From: NVTR01 sp036480115
GTDB taxonomy: Bacteria > Pseudomonadota > Alphaproteobacteria > Rhodobacterales > Rhodobacteraceae
DNA length: 64,000 bases
Assembly: GCA_965224795.1 (NCBI GenBank)
Contig: CBDDAE010000001.1
Span: forward strand, 868,001 to 932,000
Reading direction: 5' to 3'
Shown: in pieces, positions 44,684 to 53,131 of the stretch
Layout: every line of letters starts with the position of its first letter
How positions within the stretch are numbered: the stretch's first letter is position 1
Program-made: the position numbers and the translations under genes
Notes under the pieces: generated by a model
What the model was told of the DNA's origin: nothing
The model's input: only the letters and a program-made list of their open reading frames with translations
The model's database searches: none

Positions 44684-46693
44684 ATGTCGGAAATTAGTGT
44701 TGGTGTATTTGGCGGGTTGGATGTGACAGGCCCGGATGGTACGTCCATTGCTGTGTCGGGCAATAAGCAACAGGCGTTGCTGGCGTATTTGGTAATGAAT
44801 ACTGACAATCCGCCGTCGCGCGACCGGGTTATGACCTTGCTTTGGGGGGATCGTTTTACCGATCAGGCACGCCAAAGCTTGCGTCAGGGATTGTCGAAAT
44901 TACGCCAGGCCATTGACCCTGACGGCATCGGTATCATCGTTACGGAAAATGACCGACTGGCAATTAATCCCGATCTTGTGGATGTGGATTGGGTAAAGTT
45001 TCAGCTCGCCGCCGCAAAAAGCACACCCCAGGCAGATGCACAGGCCGTCGACCTATTCTGCTGCACATTGCTTGACGGATTGTACGTTCGTGAAGCCGCG
45101 TTTGACGAATGGTTGTTAGCGGAACGTGTCCGGATGAGCGAGGTTGCCTTTCCGGTATTTGAACGCCTGGCAGCCTTTCATTTGAAAAATTCTGATCAGG
45201 CAAAATCCCAGGCGACTGCGACCCAGTTAATAGAAATTGATCCACTTCGGGAAAGTTCACACCGGTTGCTCATGCGTATTCTTGCCCAAAGCGGACAACG
45301 TGCAGCGGCAATCAAACAGTATAATAATTGTGCAGAATTACTGAAACGGGAACTGGAGGTAGAACCTGATCCGGAAACCCAGCAGTTGCTTGCGGATATC
45401 AAGAACCCGGCACCGGTGCCGTCGGACACGTCGGATAAGTCAGCCCAAAAGGACCAGACAAGTAACGTCGCGAAGGTTGGGGCTGAATCCTCTCGTGTGC
45501 GAATTTCAGTCCTGAACTTTATCTGCTCTGCTGATGGATCAGAAATCGCAGAATTTGCTGACGGCCTGTCTTGGGAAGTCAACAGTTCGCTGACACGGTT
45601 TCGCTGGTTGGAGGTAGTTGCCCAGCCGCCGTCTGATGCGGATGTGCCGACATTGCCGCAGTTGCGAAAAATGGCGACGACGCAAAATGTCAGTTATGTG
45701 GTTCAGGGAAGCGTGCGCGAACTTAGCGAAATTCTGCGCATAACGCTTCAACTGGTGGATATTGAAACCGGAAAGTATGTACTGGTCCAACGATACGACC
45801 GGCCCAAAACCAATCTGTTTGATATGCAGGACGAATTGTCCGAGGTCATGTCCGCGTCCATCGAAAGCGAATTGGTGGCCTATGAAGGGGAAAGGGTAAA
45901 GTCACTTGGCAGCGACGCGCTTAATGCCTGGGATTCCTATCATCTGGGATTGGCTGTTCAGTATGAATTTAGCATTGAAGGCAATTCAAAGGCGCAATCA
46001 CTGTTTCGCCGCGCCATCGCACAAGACCCGATGTTCGCCGCCGCCCATGCCCGGCTTTCATATGCCATGGTGTTGAGCGCCGTTTATTTTGAAGCCGATG
46101 AAACCTCTGGTCTATTGGATGAGGCACTTGAACTTGCCCACAAGGCCACGCGCCTGGATGATCAGGATGCAGTGGCCCGGTTTGCCTTGGGTCGCGCGCA
46201 TTTGGCACGCGGTGAATATCGCCGATCAATCACCGAACTGGAATACGCAATTGAACTTAATCCCAGCATGGCCCAGGCCCATTGTGGGTTGGGGGATTCA
46301 CTGGCCTATTTGGGGCGCGCTGAAGAAGCGATACCCAATTTTGAAGAAGCAGTACGCCTTAGCCCCCATGATCCGCACCGTTGGGCATTTTCGATGTATG
46401 CAGCGATTGCCTGTATTTTCAACGGTGAATATGAACAGGCCGAGGATTGGGCCCAAAAATCCGTCCGGGTAGCAAATTCGCACTATTTGGCAAATGCCGC
46501 CATGGTGTCGGTTCTGGGTCATCTGGGCCGGACAGATGCGGCCCGCGATGCAGTTCAGGAATTGCTAGAGCTGAAGCCAGATTTCACCTGCGATTTTGCA
46601 CGCGAGCGGCTGTTTTACCTGCGCGACGAAAAACAGATCGACCGGTACGTGCAAGGGCTGAAACTGGCCGGTGTGCCCTGCGAAGCGGACTAA
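44684..46693 (+). CDS. SARP/BTAD-type transcriptional regulator with TPR repeats
   Basis: 669 aa. The N-terminus is a winged-helix OmpR-like DNA-binding domain (about 1-95, DRVMTLLWGDRFTDQARQSLRQGLSKLR), followed by the bacterial transcriptional activator domain (about 100-250, CAELLKRELEVEPDPETQQLL). The middle (about 275-410) is a FlgO/TolB-like domain seen with adenylate cyclases, and the C-terminus (about 420-650) is TPR. It probably activates a nearby operon; it is divergent from cysK-grx with about 220 bp between. ATG 44684 is chosen for GGGGGA at 44674-44679; ATG 44672 is also in frame. Confidence 0.85.
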   Translation: MSEISVGVFGGLDVTGPDGTSIAVSGNKQQALLAYLVMNTDNPPSRDRVMTLLWGDRFTDQARQSLRQGLSKLRQAIDPDGIGIIVTENDRLAINPDLVDVDWVKFQLAAAKSTPQADAQAVDLFCCTLLDGLYVREAAFDEWLLAERVRMSEVAFPVFERLAAFHLKNSDQAKSQATATQLIEIDPLRESSHRLLMRILAQSGQRAAAIKQYNNCAELLKRELEVEPDPETQQLLADIKNPAPVPSDTSDKSAQKDQTSNVAKVGAESSRVRISVLNFICSADGSEIAEFADGLSWEVNSSLTRFRWLEVVAQPPSDADVPTLPQLRKMATTQNVSYVVQGSVRELSEILRITLQLVDIETGKYVLVQRYDRPKTNLFDMQDELSEVMSASIESELVAYEGERVKSLGSDALNAWDSYHLGLAVQYEFSIEGNSKAQSLFRRAIAQDPMFAAAHARLSYAMVLSAVYFEADETSGLLDEALELAHKATRLDDQDAVARFALGRAHLARGEYRRSITELEYAIELNPSMAQAHCGLGDSLAYLGRAEEAIPNFEEAVRLSPHDPHRWAFSMYAAIACIFNGEYEQAEDWAQKSVRVANSHYLANAAMVSVLGHLGRTDAARDAVQELLELKPDFTCDFARERLFYLRDEKQIDRYVQGLKLAGVPCEAD

Positions 46694-46705
46694 TTTCAAA
46701 GCACG

Positions 46706-46735
46706 AAAAAGGGCGCCCGGAATACGGACGCCCCA
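46706..46735 (-). terminator. Intrinsic terminator of the dsrE-like gene
   Basis: On the minus strand, GGGCGTCCG, a 5-nt loop and CGGGCGCCC (one G-U pair) are followed by TTTTTCG. It lies about 26 bp after the dsrE-like stop and also separates it from the convergent regulator gene. Confidence 0.85.
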
Positions 46736-46760
46736 GATTTCGGGATGTGAGAACCGGTTC

Positions 46761-47117
46761 TTACATCAGAACCTGTGCACCATTATCAACAAAGGCAAAC
46801 AGGTGACCCGCACCGGCAATTTCGGCACCATCGATCAGGTCCTCAGCTGTGACACCTTTGGCGTCAGCACAGGCCTTACAGACCCAAAGCACGCCGCCGT
46901 TGTCTATATAGGCCTGAACCAGATCGCCCAGTGGTTTGTAACCATCTGCCTGAACACCGTCATTGCCGCCTTTGGTTGCCATGTAGATAGCCGCATGTGT
47001 CAGGAACATGCGCGTATCACCATCGCGTGCCGCCGAAGCGCCGCCAATGATGAAAGGCACTGATGCTTTGGCTGCGTCGTCTTTTCCGAAAGAGCTGTTA
47101 ATCAGAATATTTGTCAT
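46761..47117 (-). CDS. DsrE/DsrF family protein
   Basis: 118 aa single-domain DsrE-like protein: MTNILINSSFGKDD at the start, a hydrophobic beta strand FLTHAAIYMATKGG, and WVCKACADAKGV with two cysteines near residue 82. DsrE, TusD and relatives relay or bind persulfide sulfur, although some members have other roles. Its own terminator suggests a monocistronic unit. Location between a cysteine synthase fusion and a cysteine desulfurase supports a sulfur-transfer role, by inference. Confidence 0.85.
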   Translation of the reverse strand: MTNILINSSFGKDDAAKASVPFIIGGASAARDGDTRMFLTHAAIYMATKGGNDGVQADGYKPLGDLVQAYIDNGGVLWVCKACADAKGVTAEDLIDGAEIAGAGHLFAFVDNGAQVLM

Positions 47118-47271
47118 TTTCTTGGGTCCTTGATTGGGTTGTTGTTATGTCGTCTTGACAAGAACCGTTATCTGCACCCGCCGTCAGCTTGGTGTGTTTG
47201 AAAACATTTATTCACGTCAAGCCGACGTGAAAACCAAGTAATTTGGCGTCAAAATTCAAGAACATGATGAA

Positions 47272-47312
47272 TGGGCAAAAAAAATACGGCCGGCCAAAGA
47301 AATGACCGGCCG
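47272..47312 (-). terminator. Intrinsic terminator of the desulfurase gene
   Basis: CGGCCGG (47287-47293) pairs with CCGGCCG (47306-47312); on the minus strand the stem is followed by TATTTTTTTTG. It stands about 27 bp beyond the desulfurase stop and is the strongest intrinsic terminator in the window. Confidence 0.88.
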
Positions 47313-47338
47313 CAAAGTTATTATTGGGCGATTTGATC

Positions 47339-48481
47339 TCACAGAATGGCTTTTAGCCGCTCCACAACATCACTCATCTCTTCCAGCGTGTTCTGATGGC
47401 CCAGGCTAAATCTGATCGCCCCCATACCCACATGCATAGGCGTCCGCATCGCGACTAAAACCGCCGACATGTCCACACAACCAGCGTGGCACGCAGAACC
47501 TGTCGCCGCGGCAACATTGCCAAGGGCTGCCAAAATGTCTGCGCCAACCTGGTTTTCAAATGAAACGTTCAACGTGTTTGGCACACAATGTTCAACGCTG
47601 CCATTGCGATGGACAATGTCTCCAAATGCTTGTTTTAGCAGCGCCCAGAACTGGTCGCGTAAGGTACCAACCGTCTGATAGTGATGATGGTTCGCCACAT
47701 CACACGCTGCCGCCAGTCCGGACGTTAGCAAGGCACTTTCGGTACCAGCGCGCTGCCCACTTTCATGGCCGCCGCCGTGGTTGTGGGGGGCAAGTTTCGT
47801 GCCGCGCCTGACATACAGTGCACCGACACCCTTGGGCCCGTACATCTTATGGCCAACCAGTGACAACATATCCACGCCAAGCACGCCCACCTTGGTTTCA
47901 ATCTTGCCCGCTGATTGGGCCGCATCCGTGTGAAACGTTACCCCGTTGGCATGTGCAATTCGGGCAATTTCCGAAATTGGCTGCACTGTGCCGGTTTCAT
48001 TATTGGCGTGCATAACAGTGATCAGCACCGTTTCCGGCCGGATGGCGCGTTCAACCGCTTCCGGATCAACCCGGCCAAAATTATCAACTGGTAACACTGT
48101 CACCTTTGCCCCCTGCCGTTTCAGAAACTGGATCGGGGCGCGGATCGCGTCATGCTCGACCGGGCTTGTGATGATATGGTCACCTTTTCGATCAGGATGA
48201 AACCATATGCCTTTCAGCGCCATGTTATTGGCTTCGGTGCCGCCGCTGGTAAAATAGATTTCATCCGAGGCGCAGCCAAGAAATGCCGCCACCCGGTCAC
48301 GGGCATCTTCCAATGCGTCTTTCGCCTTGATCGAGGCCCAATGACCACTGGATGGGTTGCCATAATCAGCTTCAAGAACATCATGCATGACATGGCGAAC
48401 CTTTAATGCCAGCGGTGTGCTGGCATTGTGGTCAAGGTAGATCCCGGCTTTGGCGGGGCGAATATCAATTGTATGCATCAT
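47339..48481 (-). CDS. Cysteine desulfurase (NifS/IscS-like)
   Basis: 380 aa, class V aminotransferase fold. YLDHNASTPL opens the protein, the PLP lysine is Lys212 in LVGHKMYGPKG, and the catalytic cysteine loop is TGSACHAGC (Cys332). It removes sulfur from cysteine and carries it as a persulfide for Fe-S clusters or thiolation. No isc or suf genes surround it, so it is likely a specialised paralogue, possibly partnering the DsrE protein. Two adjacent ATG codons (48481, 48478) are possible; both overlap the upstream small ORF. Confidence 0.92.
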   Translation of the reverse strand: MMHTIDIRPAKAGIYLDHNASTPLALKVRHVMHDVLEADYGNPSSGHWASIKAKDALEDARDRVAAFLGCASDEIYFTSGGTEANNMALKGIWFHPDRKGDHIITSPVEHDAIRAPIQFLKRQGAKVTVLPVDNFGRVDPEAVERAIRPETVLITVMHANNETGTVQPISEIARIAHANGVTFHTDAAQSAGKIETKVGVLGVDMLSLVGHKMYGPKGVGALYVRRGTKLAPHNHGGGHESGQRAGTESALLTSGLAAACDVANHHHYQTVGTLRDQFWALLKQAFGDIVHRNGSVEHCVPNTLNVSFENQVGADILAALGNVAAATGSACHAGCVDMSAVLVAMRTPMHVGMGAIRFSLGHQNTLEEMSDVVERLKAIL

Positions 48482-48594
48482 GTCCGTGCTTGCTGAATGT
48501 TAGAAGGTTTCATTGGGCCGTCGTTGCCGCTCAGGAAATGGCGCTCCCGGTTTTGAATGTTGGTGTGCACCAGTTCAGTGTTAATCGCAGTCAT
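48478..48594 (-). CDS. 38-aa small ORF translationally coupled to the desulfurase
   Basis: ATG 48594 to TGA at 48480-48478, whose bases lie within the two adjacent desulfurase ATG codons. TAGGA precedes the ATG with good spacing on the minus strand. The peptide (MTAINTELVHTNIQNRERHF... ending NIQQART) is hydrophilic, has no membrane segment and no cysteine, and matches no family known to me. It could be a small protein or a leader that couples translation to the desulfurase. Confidence 0.55.
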   Translation of the reverse strand: MTAINTELVHTNIQNRERHFLSGNDGPMKPSNIQQART

Positions 48595-48903
48595 TTTTCC
48601 TAGTCCTTGATTGGTTGAATTCCTGAACCAACACTCCATTGCCGCCGTCACGTGACAGTCAATGCGTTCGATTTTTTGCTGTCAAAAAGCCATCAAACAG
48701 CGTGAATTCCTGTGCGATTGCCCAGGTTTTCTATGGGTAAGCGAAACCCAGCCCCCCGATTTTTCTTTCTGAGACACGGACAAATTTTCTGCAATTTCAC
48801 GATGTTTCACATTTTCCTAACGCCCGAAAACCTGACGGCGTGACGGCGCTTTGACGCCCAGACCTCACTACAGGGGCAACGAGTTCAATTTGGAAATGAA
48901 ACA
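48595..48903. other. Intergenic region between desulfurase and MFS genes
   Basis: 309 bp between divergent genes, without coding signal. It should carry the promoters of both units. A T/A-rich stretch with TTTTTTGCTGTCAAAAAG lies at about 48671-48688. I see no riboswitch or clear operator. Confidence 0.5.
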
Positions 48904-50232
48904 ATGTCCCGTCACGATATATCGTCAACACTGGCCTCTACCCAATTGTCCGGGCAGGCGTTTGAGCACCGGAATATCATTGTTCTTGTGGTGGCTCAGG
49001 CCTTTCTGGGTGCTCAACTGCCGATGATGACGGTCCTCAGCGGACTTGCCGGGCAAACACTGGCAACCAATATCTGCTGGGCAACTTTACCCGTGACGGC
49101 GCAGGGGTTTGGTTCAATGACCTCGTCCATATGGATGTCACGCCTGATGCAGCGATACGGCCGCAGAACCGGGTTTCTGGTGGGCACACTTGCGGGCGCT
49201 ACTGGGGCAAGCATTGCCGCCTGCGGATTGGTACTCGCGTCCTTTCCACTGTTTGTCATCGGCGCCTTTTTCACCGGCATTTATGCGTCGGCACAGGGCT
49301 TTTACCGTTTTGCAGCAATGGACGCTGTTGCCGAAAGCTACCGCCCCAAGGCCATGTCATTGGTATTGGCCGGCGGGCTGGCCGCAGCCATATTCGGTAC
49401 ACAAGTATCCAAACTGACCGCCGAATTAATGGTTGTCCCGTTCCTGGGCACCTACATAGCCGTGATCGCCATCAATGCTATCGGTGCAATCCTGTTCCTG
49501 TTCCTCAGGATCCCGACGTCAGGGGCCAAGGGCACGGCGTCCGGCAAAGTGCGCGGTTATTTCCAGCTTTTGAAAGACCCACTGATCCTGCGCGCATATA
49601 TGTGTGCAATGGTGTCATTTGGGATGATGATCCTGGTGATGACGTCTACACCATTGGCCGTGGTTGGCGTCGGGTGCAGCCGGGCCATGGCCGCCGACAT
49701 AGTCATGGCGCATGTGCTGGCAATGTTCCTGCCGTCATTTTTCACCGGCCACCTGATTTCCCGGTATGGCACCGAGAAAATCGTCACCCTGGGCCTGATA
49801 TTGCTGACCGCCGCCGGTGCCGTAAACCTTTCGGGGATGGAAGTCTTAAATTTCTATGTCGGGTTGGTCCTTTTGGGCCTTGGCTGGAACTTTGGTTTCA
49901 TCGGCGCAACGGCGATGTTGGCAGGTGCCCACAGCAAAGCTGAACAGGGCAAAGTTCAGGGGTTGAATGATATGCTGGTCGCGGCTTGCGTCACGCTTGC
50001 TTCTTTTGCCTCTGGTTCACTGATGAATTGCTCGGGCAATTCAGTTGTCCAAGGCTGGACAGCGGTCAATCTGGCAACCTTGCCATTTCTGACACTGGCG
50101 ATCACTGCGCTGTTATTTCCGATATTGCGCAGCGGATTTGCTGTGCCCGCAGGAATGAGGCTGTTGTTATTCCGGATTACACCCTTCGGATTTGTGGAAG
50201 GGAGAAGAGGGAAATTTGGGATTCCCGGCTAA
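48904..50232 (+). CDS. MFS transporter
   Basis: 442 aa with 11-12 membrane helices. The loop 2-3 region SRLMQRYGRRTGFLVG (about 79-94) is the MFS A-like motif, and a second GHLISRYGTEKIV copy is at about 280-292. YASAQGFYRFAAMDAV in helix 5 is characteristic of a group of uncharacterised proteobacterial MFS proteins. Substrate unknown. A GGAAA site precedes ATG 48904. Confidence 0.87.
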   Translation: MSRHDISSTLASTQLSGQAFEHRNIIVLVVAQAFLGAQLPMMTVLSGLAGQTLATNICWATLPVTAQGFGSMTSSIWMSRLMQRYGRRTGFLVGTLAGATGASIAACGLVLASFPLFVIGAFFTGIYASAQGFYRFAAMDAVAESYRPKAMSLVLAGGLAAAIFGTQVSKLTAELMVVPFLGTYIAVIAINAIGAILFLFLRIPTSGAKGTASGKVRGYFQLLKDPLILRAYMCAMVSFGMMILVMTSTPLAVVGVGCSRAMAADIVMAHVLAMFLPSFFTGHLISRYGTEKIVTLGLILLTAAGAVNLSGMEVLNFYVGLVLLGLGWNFGFIGATAMLAGAHSKAEQGKVQGLNDMLVAACVTLASFASGSLMNCSGNSVVQGWTAVNLATLPFLTLAITALLFPILRSGFAVPAGMRLLLFRITPFGFVEGRRGKFGIPG

Positions 50233-50300
50233 GAAGCTCCTTAAAACAAAGGTTTTTCGGAAAAGAAAACATCGTAATGCAACACTTCAAAGAGGACATA

Positions 50301-50879
50301 ATGATACTACATACCCTTCGCAAATACCGGGGCTGGTCCCTGGAACAGATGGCAGAAATGTCGGGGATTTCCATGCGCACCATTTTGCGCATTGAGCGGG
50401 GCGAACGCGATTGCCTGCACTCCCTAAAGCGTTCTGCAAAAGCAATTAATACAACCATAACCAAAATGAAAATGAAAATGGAGAAAGACATGACCAATAA
50501 AGACCAACCAGTGGAAAGTGACGAACCTAATCAACGACGGAGAGCGGAAAAAATACATTGTTCGAACCGCGGCGACCAACCGGATGACCCTAACCTTTCA
50601 CCAGAGGAAAACAGTGTTTCACGCCAGGTACGCCGCGAACGGGGATTTTACGTCCAAGTGGTAACATATTTGGGCACCCTTGGGTTTCTGTATATTTTGA
50701 ACATCATGACCAACCCGGATTCGCTATGGGTAATTTGGCCAGCACTTGGCATGGGAATGGCAAGCTTTTTCCAGGCTATAAGGGTGTTCGGACCGGAACG
50801 TCGCATAGGGGGCAGTTGGGAGCATAAACAGATCGAAAAGCGGCTAAGTCATTTGGTTAACCCGACAGGGAGAAATTAG
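50301..50879 (+). CDS. XRE-type HTH protein fused to a 2TM domain
   Basis: 192 aa. Residues 4-55 are a Cro/CI helix-turn-helix (SLEQMAEMSGISMRTILRIERG), followed by a charged linker (55-110) and a 2TM domain: RRERGFYVQVVTYLG leads into helix 1 (about 116-136), helix 2 is about 141-163 (WVIWPALGMGMASF), and the C-terminal GSWEHKQIEKRL matches the domain end. It would be a membrane-tethered DNA-binding regulator. ATG 50301 has AGAGGA 4 nt upstream; ATG 50277 is also in frame. It follows the MFS gene by about 70 bp. Confidence 0.8.
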   Translation: MILHTLRKYRGWSLEQMAEMSGISMRTILRIERGERDCLHSLKRSAKAINTTITKMKMKMEKDMTNKDQPVESDEPNQRRRAEKIHCSNRGDQPDDPNLSPEENSVSRQVRRERGFYVQVVTYLGTLGFLYILNIMTNPDSLWVIWPALGMGMASFFQAIRVFGPERRIGGSWEHKQIEKRLSHLVNPTGRN

Positions 50880-51022
50880 CGGGATAGCCTTATTCGGTAT
50901 ATAAATGGTGCGGGCTCTTTGCAGGCCTGCATCGCCGCTTATGCAGCAATATGCTGTGGCATTTAGATATGATGGAATTATCCCCAGCAACACGTACCAT
51001 TAGTAAATATTCTAAATTTGGT

Positions 51023-51424
51023 TTATTGCCCATCCGAATGGTCGGGTTTTATCAGTATTAAGGCATTCAGGCCGAAAAACACAGCGTGCAGAGTCGTGGC
51101 ACCGACTCCCATTTCAACCAATCCGGCTTGGAAAAATATCGGCCAGAAAATCAGGTTGGACCCTCCGAGCAGCAAGTGAACTGCACAAGCAACGATGTGC
51201 CAACGTGCGCCCGCGTTTCGGTGGAGTATCAAAAGCATTCCCAAAATTGCCGCCAGGCCGTGTGCCTCCACAAATCCAATTGCATCCAAGTTTCCGTGCA
51301 ACGTGTTGCCGGTGGGGCCAATCCCATGCCAGTAACCCAGAAAATCGAGCACAAACTGAAGCATTCCTATTGCTGCAAGAGTAATCCCGTTGATCAACAG
51401 GAGCTTCGGTGACCTGATAATCAT
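51023..51424 (-). CDS. Small four-helix membrane protein
   Basis: 133 aa, with four hydrophobic segments, the first being LLLINGITLAAIGMLQFVL. Histidines recur at helix ends (WHGIG, EAHGLA, LHRNAG, TLHAVFF). I recognise no named family. ATG 51424 was chosen for AAGG 6-9 nt upstream; the start sits 1 bp after the stop of the SRPBCC gene, so the two are one transcription unit. Confidence 0.75.
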   Translation of the reverse strand: MIIRSPKLLLINGITLAAIGMLQFVLDFLGYWHGIGPTGNTLHGNLDAIGFVEAHGLAAILGMLLILHRNAGARWHIVACAVHLLLGGSNLIFWPIFFQAGLVEMGVGATTLHAVFFGLNALILIKPDHSDGQ

Positions 51425-51425
51425 T

Positions 51426-51875
51426 TTAACCTTCCTTCTGGCCAATCACAGACGCAGCCTCGCACCATGATTTCAAGCCTCGGTTTTCCATTTTGATTGC
51501 GTTTGCGATCGGCTTTCTGATCAAGGGCCCGAGGATCGTTGCCATTAACCCGGAAACATGGATGGTCATGTGACTGGTACATCCGGCTCCTGTCGGTAAT
51601 ACCAGATGCCCGCCGCGCATGTGGATCCCGCGAACGGTTGCCTCCCAGGCAAAATAGCTTCCGTCCGAAAACTCGGTTACTTTCCAAACTGTTTCGGGCT
51701 GCGCCGGTTGCTTCAATTTTGCCAGACTACCTAAGCCAAATGGGCCACTATCCAAACGCTGGACTTTGTTGATCGTTGGTGCCCATTCAGGCCAGGATTC
51801 TATGTCGATGGTTTCATTCCAGACGACTTCGCAGGGTGAATAGATATATTGTCGATGTTCAGTCAGAAGTTTCAT
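51426..51875 (-). CDS. SRPBCC (START/Bet v1-like) family protein
   Basis: 149 aa. Polyketide cyclase/dehydrase-type fold: HRQYIYSPCEVVWNETIDIESWPEWAPTI at the start, the central WEATVRGIHMRGGH strand and a long C-terminal helix. Such proteins bind hydrophobic ligands in a cavity; the ligand here is unknown. It is the first gene of a two-gene unit with the membrane protein downstream. Confidence 0.8.
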   Translation of the reverse strand: MKLLTEHRQYIYSPCEVVWNETIDIESWPEWAPTINKVQRLDSGPFGLGSLAKLKQPAQPETVWKVTEFSDGSYFAWEATVRGIHMRGGHLVLPTGAGCTSHMTIHVSGLMATILGPLIRKPIANAIKMENRGLKSWCEAASVIGQKEG

Positions 51876-51975
51876 TACATGCTTCCTTGCGTAATTAGTT
51901 GGCTAATGCCCGGTCACGAAATCAGGCAATGGTTTTTGAATGTTATTAAGAAGTGCAATGGTGGGGCCGGTTGGT

Positions 51976-52698
51976 TCAACGGCGGCGAGAGATTGTCGTA
52001 TTTTGTTCGATCCGCTTGGTCATTAGTCCCCAACCCTGAATAATGCCTACCTTAGAACCGTTAGACAGTTTATCCCGCCAAACCATTCGGAATCCTTGAT
52101 GTTGAAAGAACTCAACTGCCGGGTTTTTGCCATCGATAGCCACGCTCACGGTCTCAACATTTGCCAATCTGGCGCGGTGTTCAACAGCCTCCAAAAGCGC
52201 ACTGCCGATGCCTTGTCGACGGTTCGCGTACTGTGTCGCAATTGAGCTAATCAACCACGTTCCCTGTGCACGCCGATCCAGAACATCCATCCAGGCAGTT
52301 TCATCGGTGGATGCAAGTAGAGGTCGCGATTGTGAGCGCAGGTAGAGCGAACCTACAATACAGGCCACAATTTTTCGTTTCTGATAAGCTACATCAATGT
52401 TTTTGTAAGAATAGATGCCATGTGGGTGTGCAACAAACTTCGTGCCAACTTCCATTGCACTGATTTTCGTGTTGCTTTGCGCATTCCAGGACTGCTTTAG
52501 CGCAGCATCACCCGCCGCCCAAACCAATTGCGCAATATCCGACGCCTCCGCAGCAAGCGCCGGGCATATACGAGAGCGTTGAGCGCGCTCATTTACATAT
52601 TTTTCTGCACCTGGATTTTTATCTTTGGCGATGGCATCAAATGCCAGAACTTGATCAGCCGTTGCATCTGGGCGATCTGTTTTCACTTGGAAAAACAT
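51976..52698 (-). CDS. GNAT family N-acetyltransferase
   Basis: 240 aa. The acetyl-CoA loop RRQGIGSALLEAVEHRA lies near residue 178 with the preceding beta strand WLISSIATQYAN, and the C-terminal VEFFQHQGFRMV motif is typical of GNAT enzymes. The N-terminal 80 residues are extra and not recognised. Acceptor substrate unknown. ATG 52698 has AGGAG 12 nt upstream on the minus strand; a TTG at 52719 is an alternative. Confidence 0.8.
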   Translation of the reverse strand: MFFQVKTDRPDATADQVLAFDAIAKDKNPGAEKYVNERAQRSRICPALAAEASDIAQLVWAAGDAALKQSWNAQSNTKISAMEVGTKFVAHPHGIYSYKNIDVAYQKRKIVACIVGSLYLRSQSRPLLASTDETAWMDVLDRRAQGTWLISSIATQYANRRQGIGSALLEAVEHRARLANVETVSVAIDGKNPAVEFFQHQGFRMVWRDKLSNGSKVGIIQGWGLMTKRIEQNTTISRRR

Positions 52699-52705
52699 TG
52701 CTACT

Positions 52706-53002
52706 CTAGCTCCTGTCAATCGGATGATTTAATTCTTCGGATTGGGCATCTCTTGCCATTGAAATGTCTTTGACCAATATCGTGTCGGACCCGTTGTCAG
52801 AAATGCGCCGGACATCTTCACGCGTTAACCCGATATCGTTCAGCAGATGATCGTTAAGGTTTTTCATGGCCATCGCTGCCCGACGCAGTTGGTAGCGGCG
52901 GCCACGCTCCCGTAAAGCAAAGAACATTCGTCGTACCAGCGATAATTCGTGCCAAAGAACTTTGTGTTTCGGCGCAGCTATGTGATTGCAATCTGTAGTC
53001 AT
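52706..53002 (-). CDS. DUF1127 domain protein
   Basis: 98 aa; the C-terminal half MKNLNDHLLNDIGLTREDVRR is the DUF1127 (YjiS-like) motif, with an Arg-rich segment before it. Small DUF1127 proteins are common in alphaproteobacteria and affect RNA turnover and carbon or phosphate metabolism in the studied cases; here the role is unknown. ATG 53002 is used because the open frame upstream crosses the hairpin at 53041-53073. Confidence 0.85.
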   Translation of the reverse strand: MTTDCNHIAAPKHKVLWHELSLVRRMFFALRERGRRYQLRRAAMAMKNLNDHLLNDIGLTREDVRRISDNGSDTILVKDISMARDAQSEELNHPIDRS

Positions 53003-53040
53003 GTGTTTTCCGATCTTTGGAATGATTTGTGAAATAATTT

Positions 53041-53073
53041 GCTCGCCGTCAGTTCTGAAACTGAACGGCGAGC
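53041..53073 (-). terminator. Terminator-like hairpin after the exported 189-aa protein
   Basis: GCTCGCCGT (53041-53049) pairs with ACGGCGAGC (53065-53073), extended by CAGTT/AACTG with one bulged A. On the minus strand it is followed by AAATTATTTCACAAA. It lies between the exported protein gene and the DUF1127 gene. Confidence 0.65.
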
Positions 53074-53131
53074 GCAGTGAGTAATGGCGCATATGGGGAC
53101 AGCGGGGATTTGCCCCCTCGCGCATTGCCCA

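Noticed and set aside
48406..48603. 65-codon plus-strand frame
   Set aside because: It overlaps the desulfurase start and the coupled small ORF on the other strand, both of which have better start signals.
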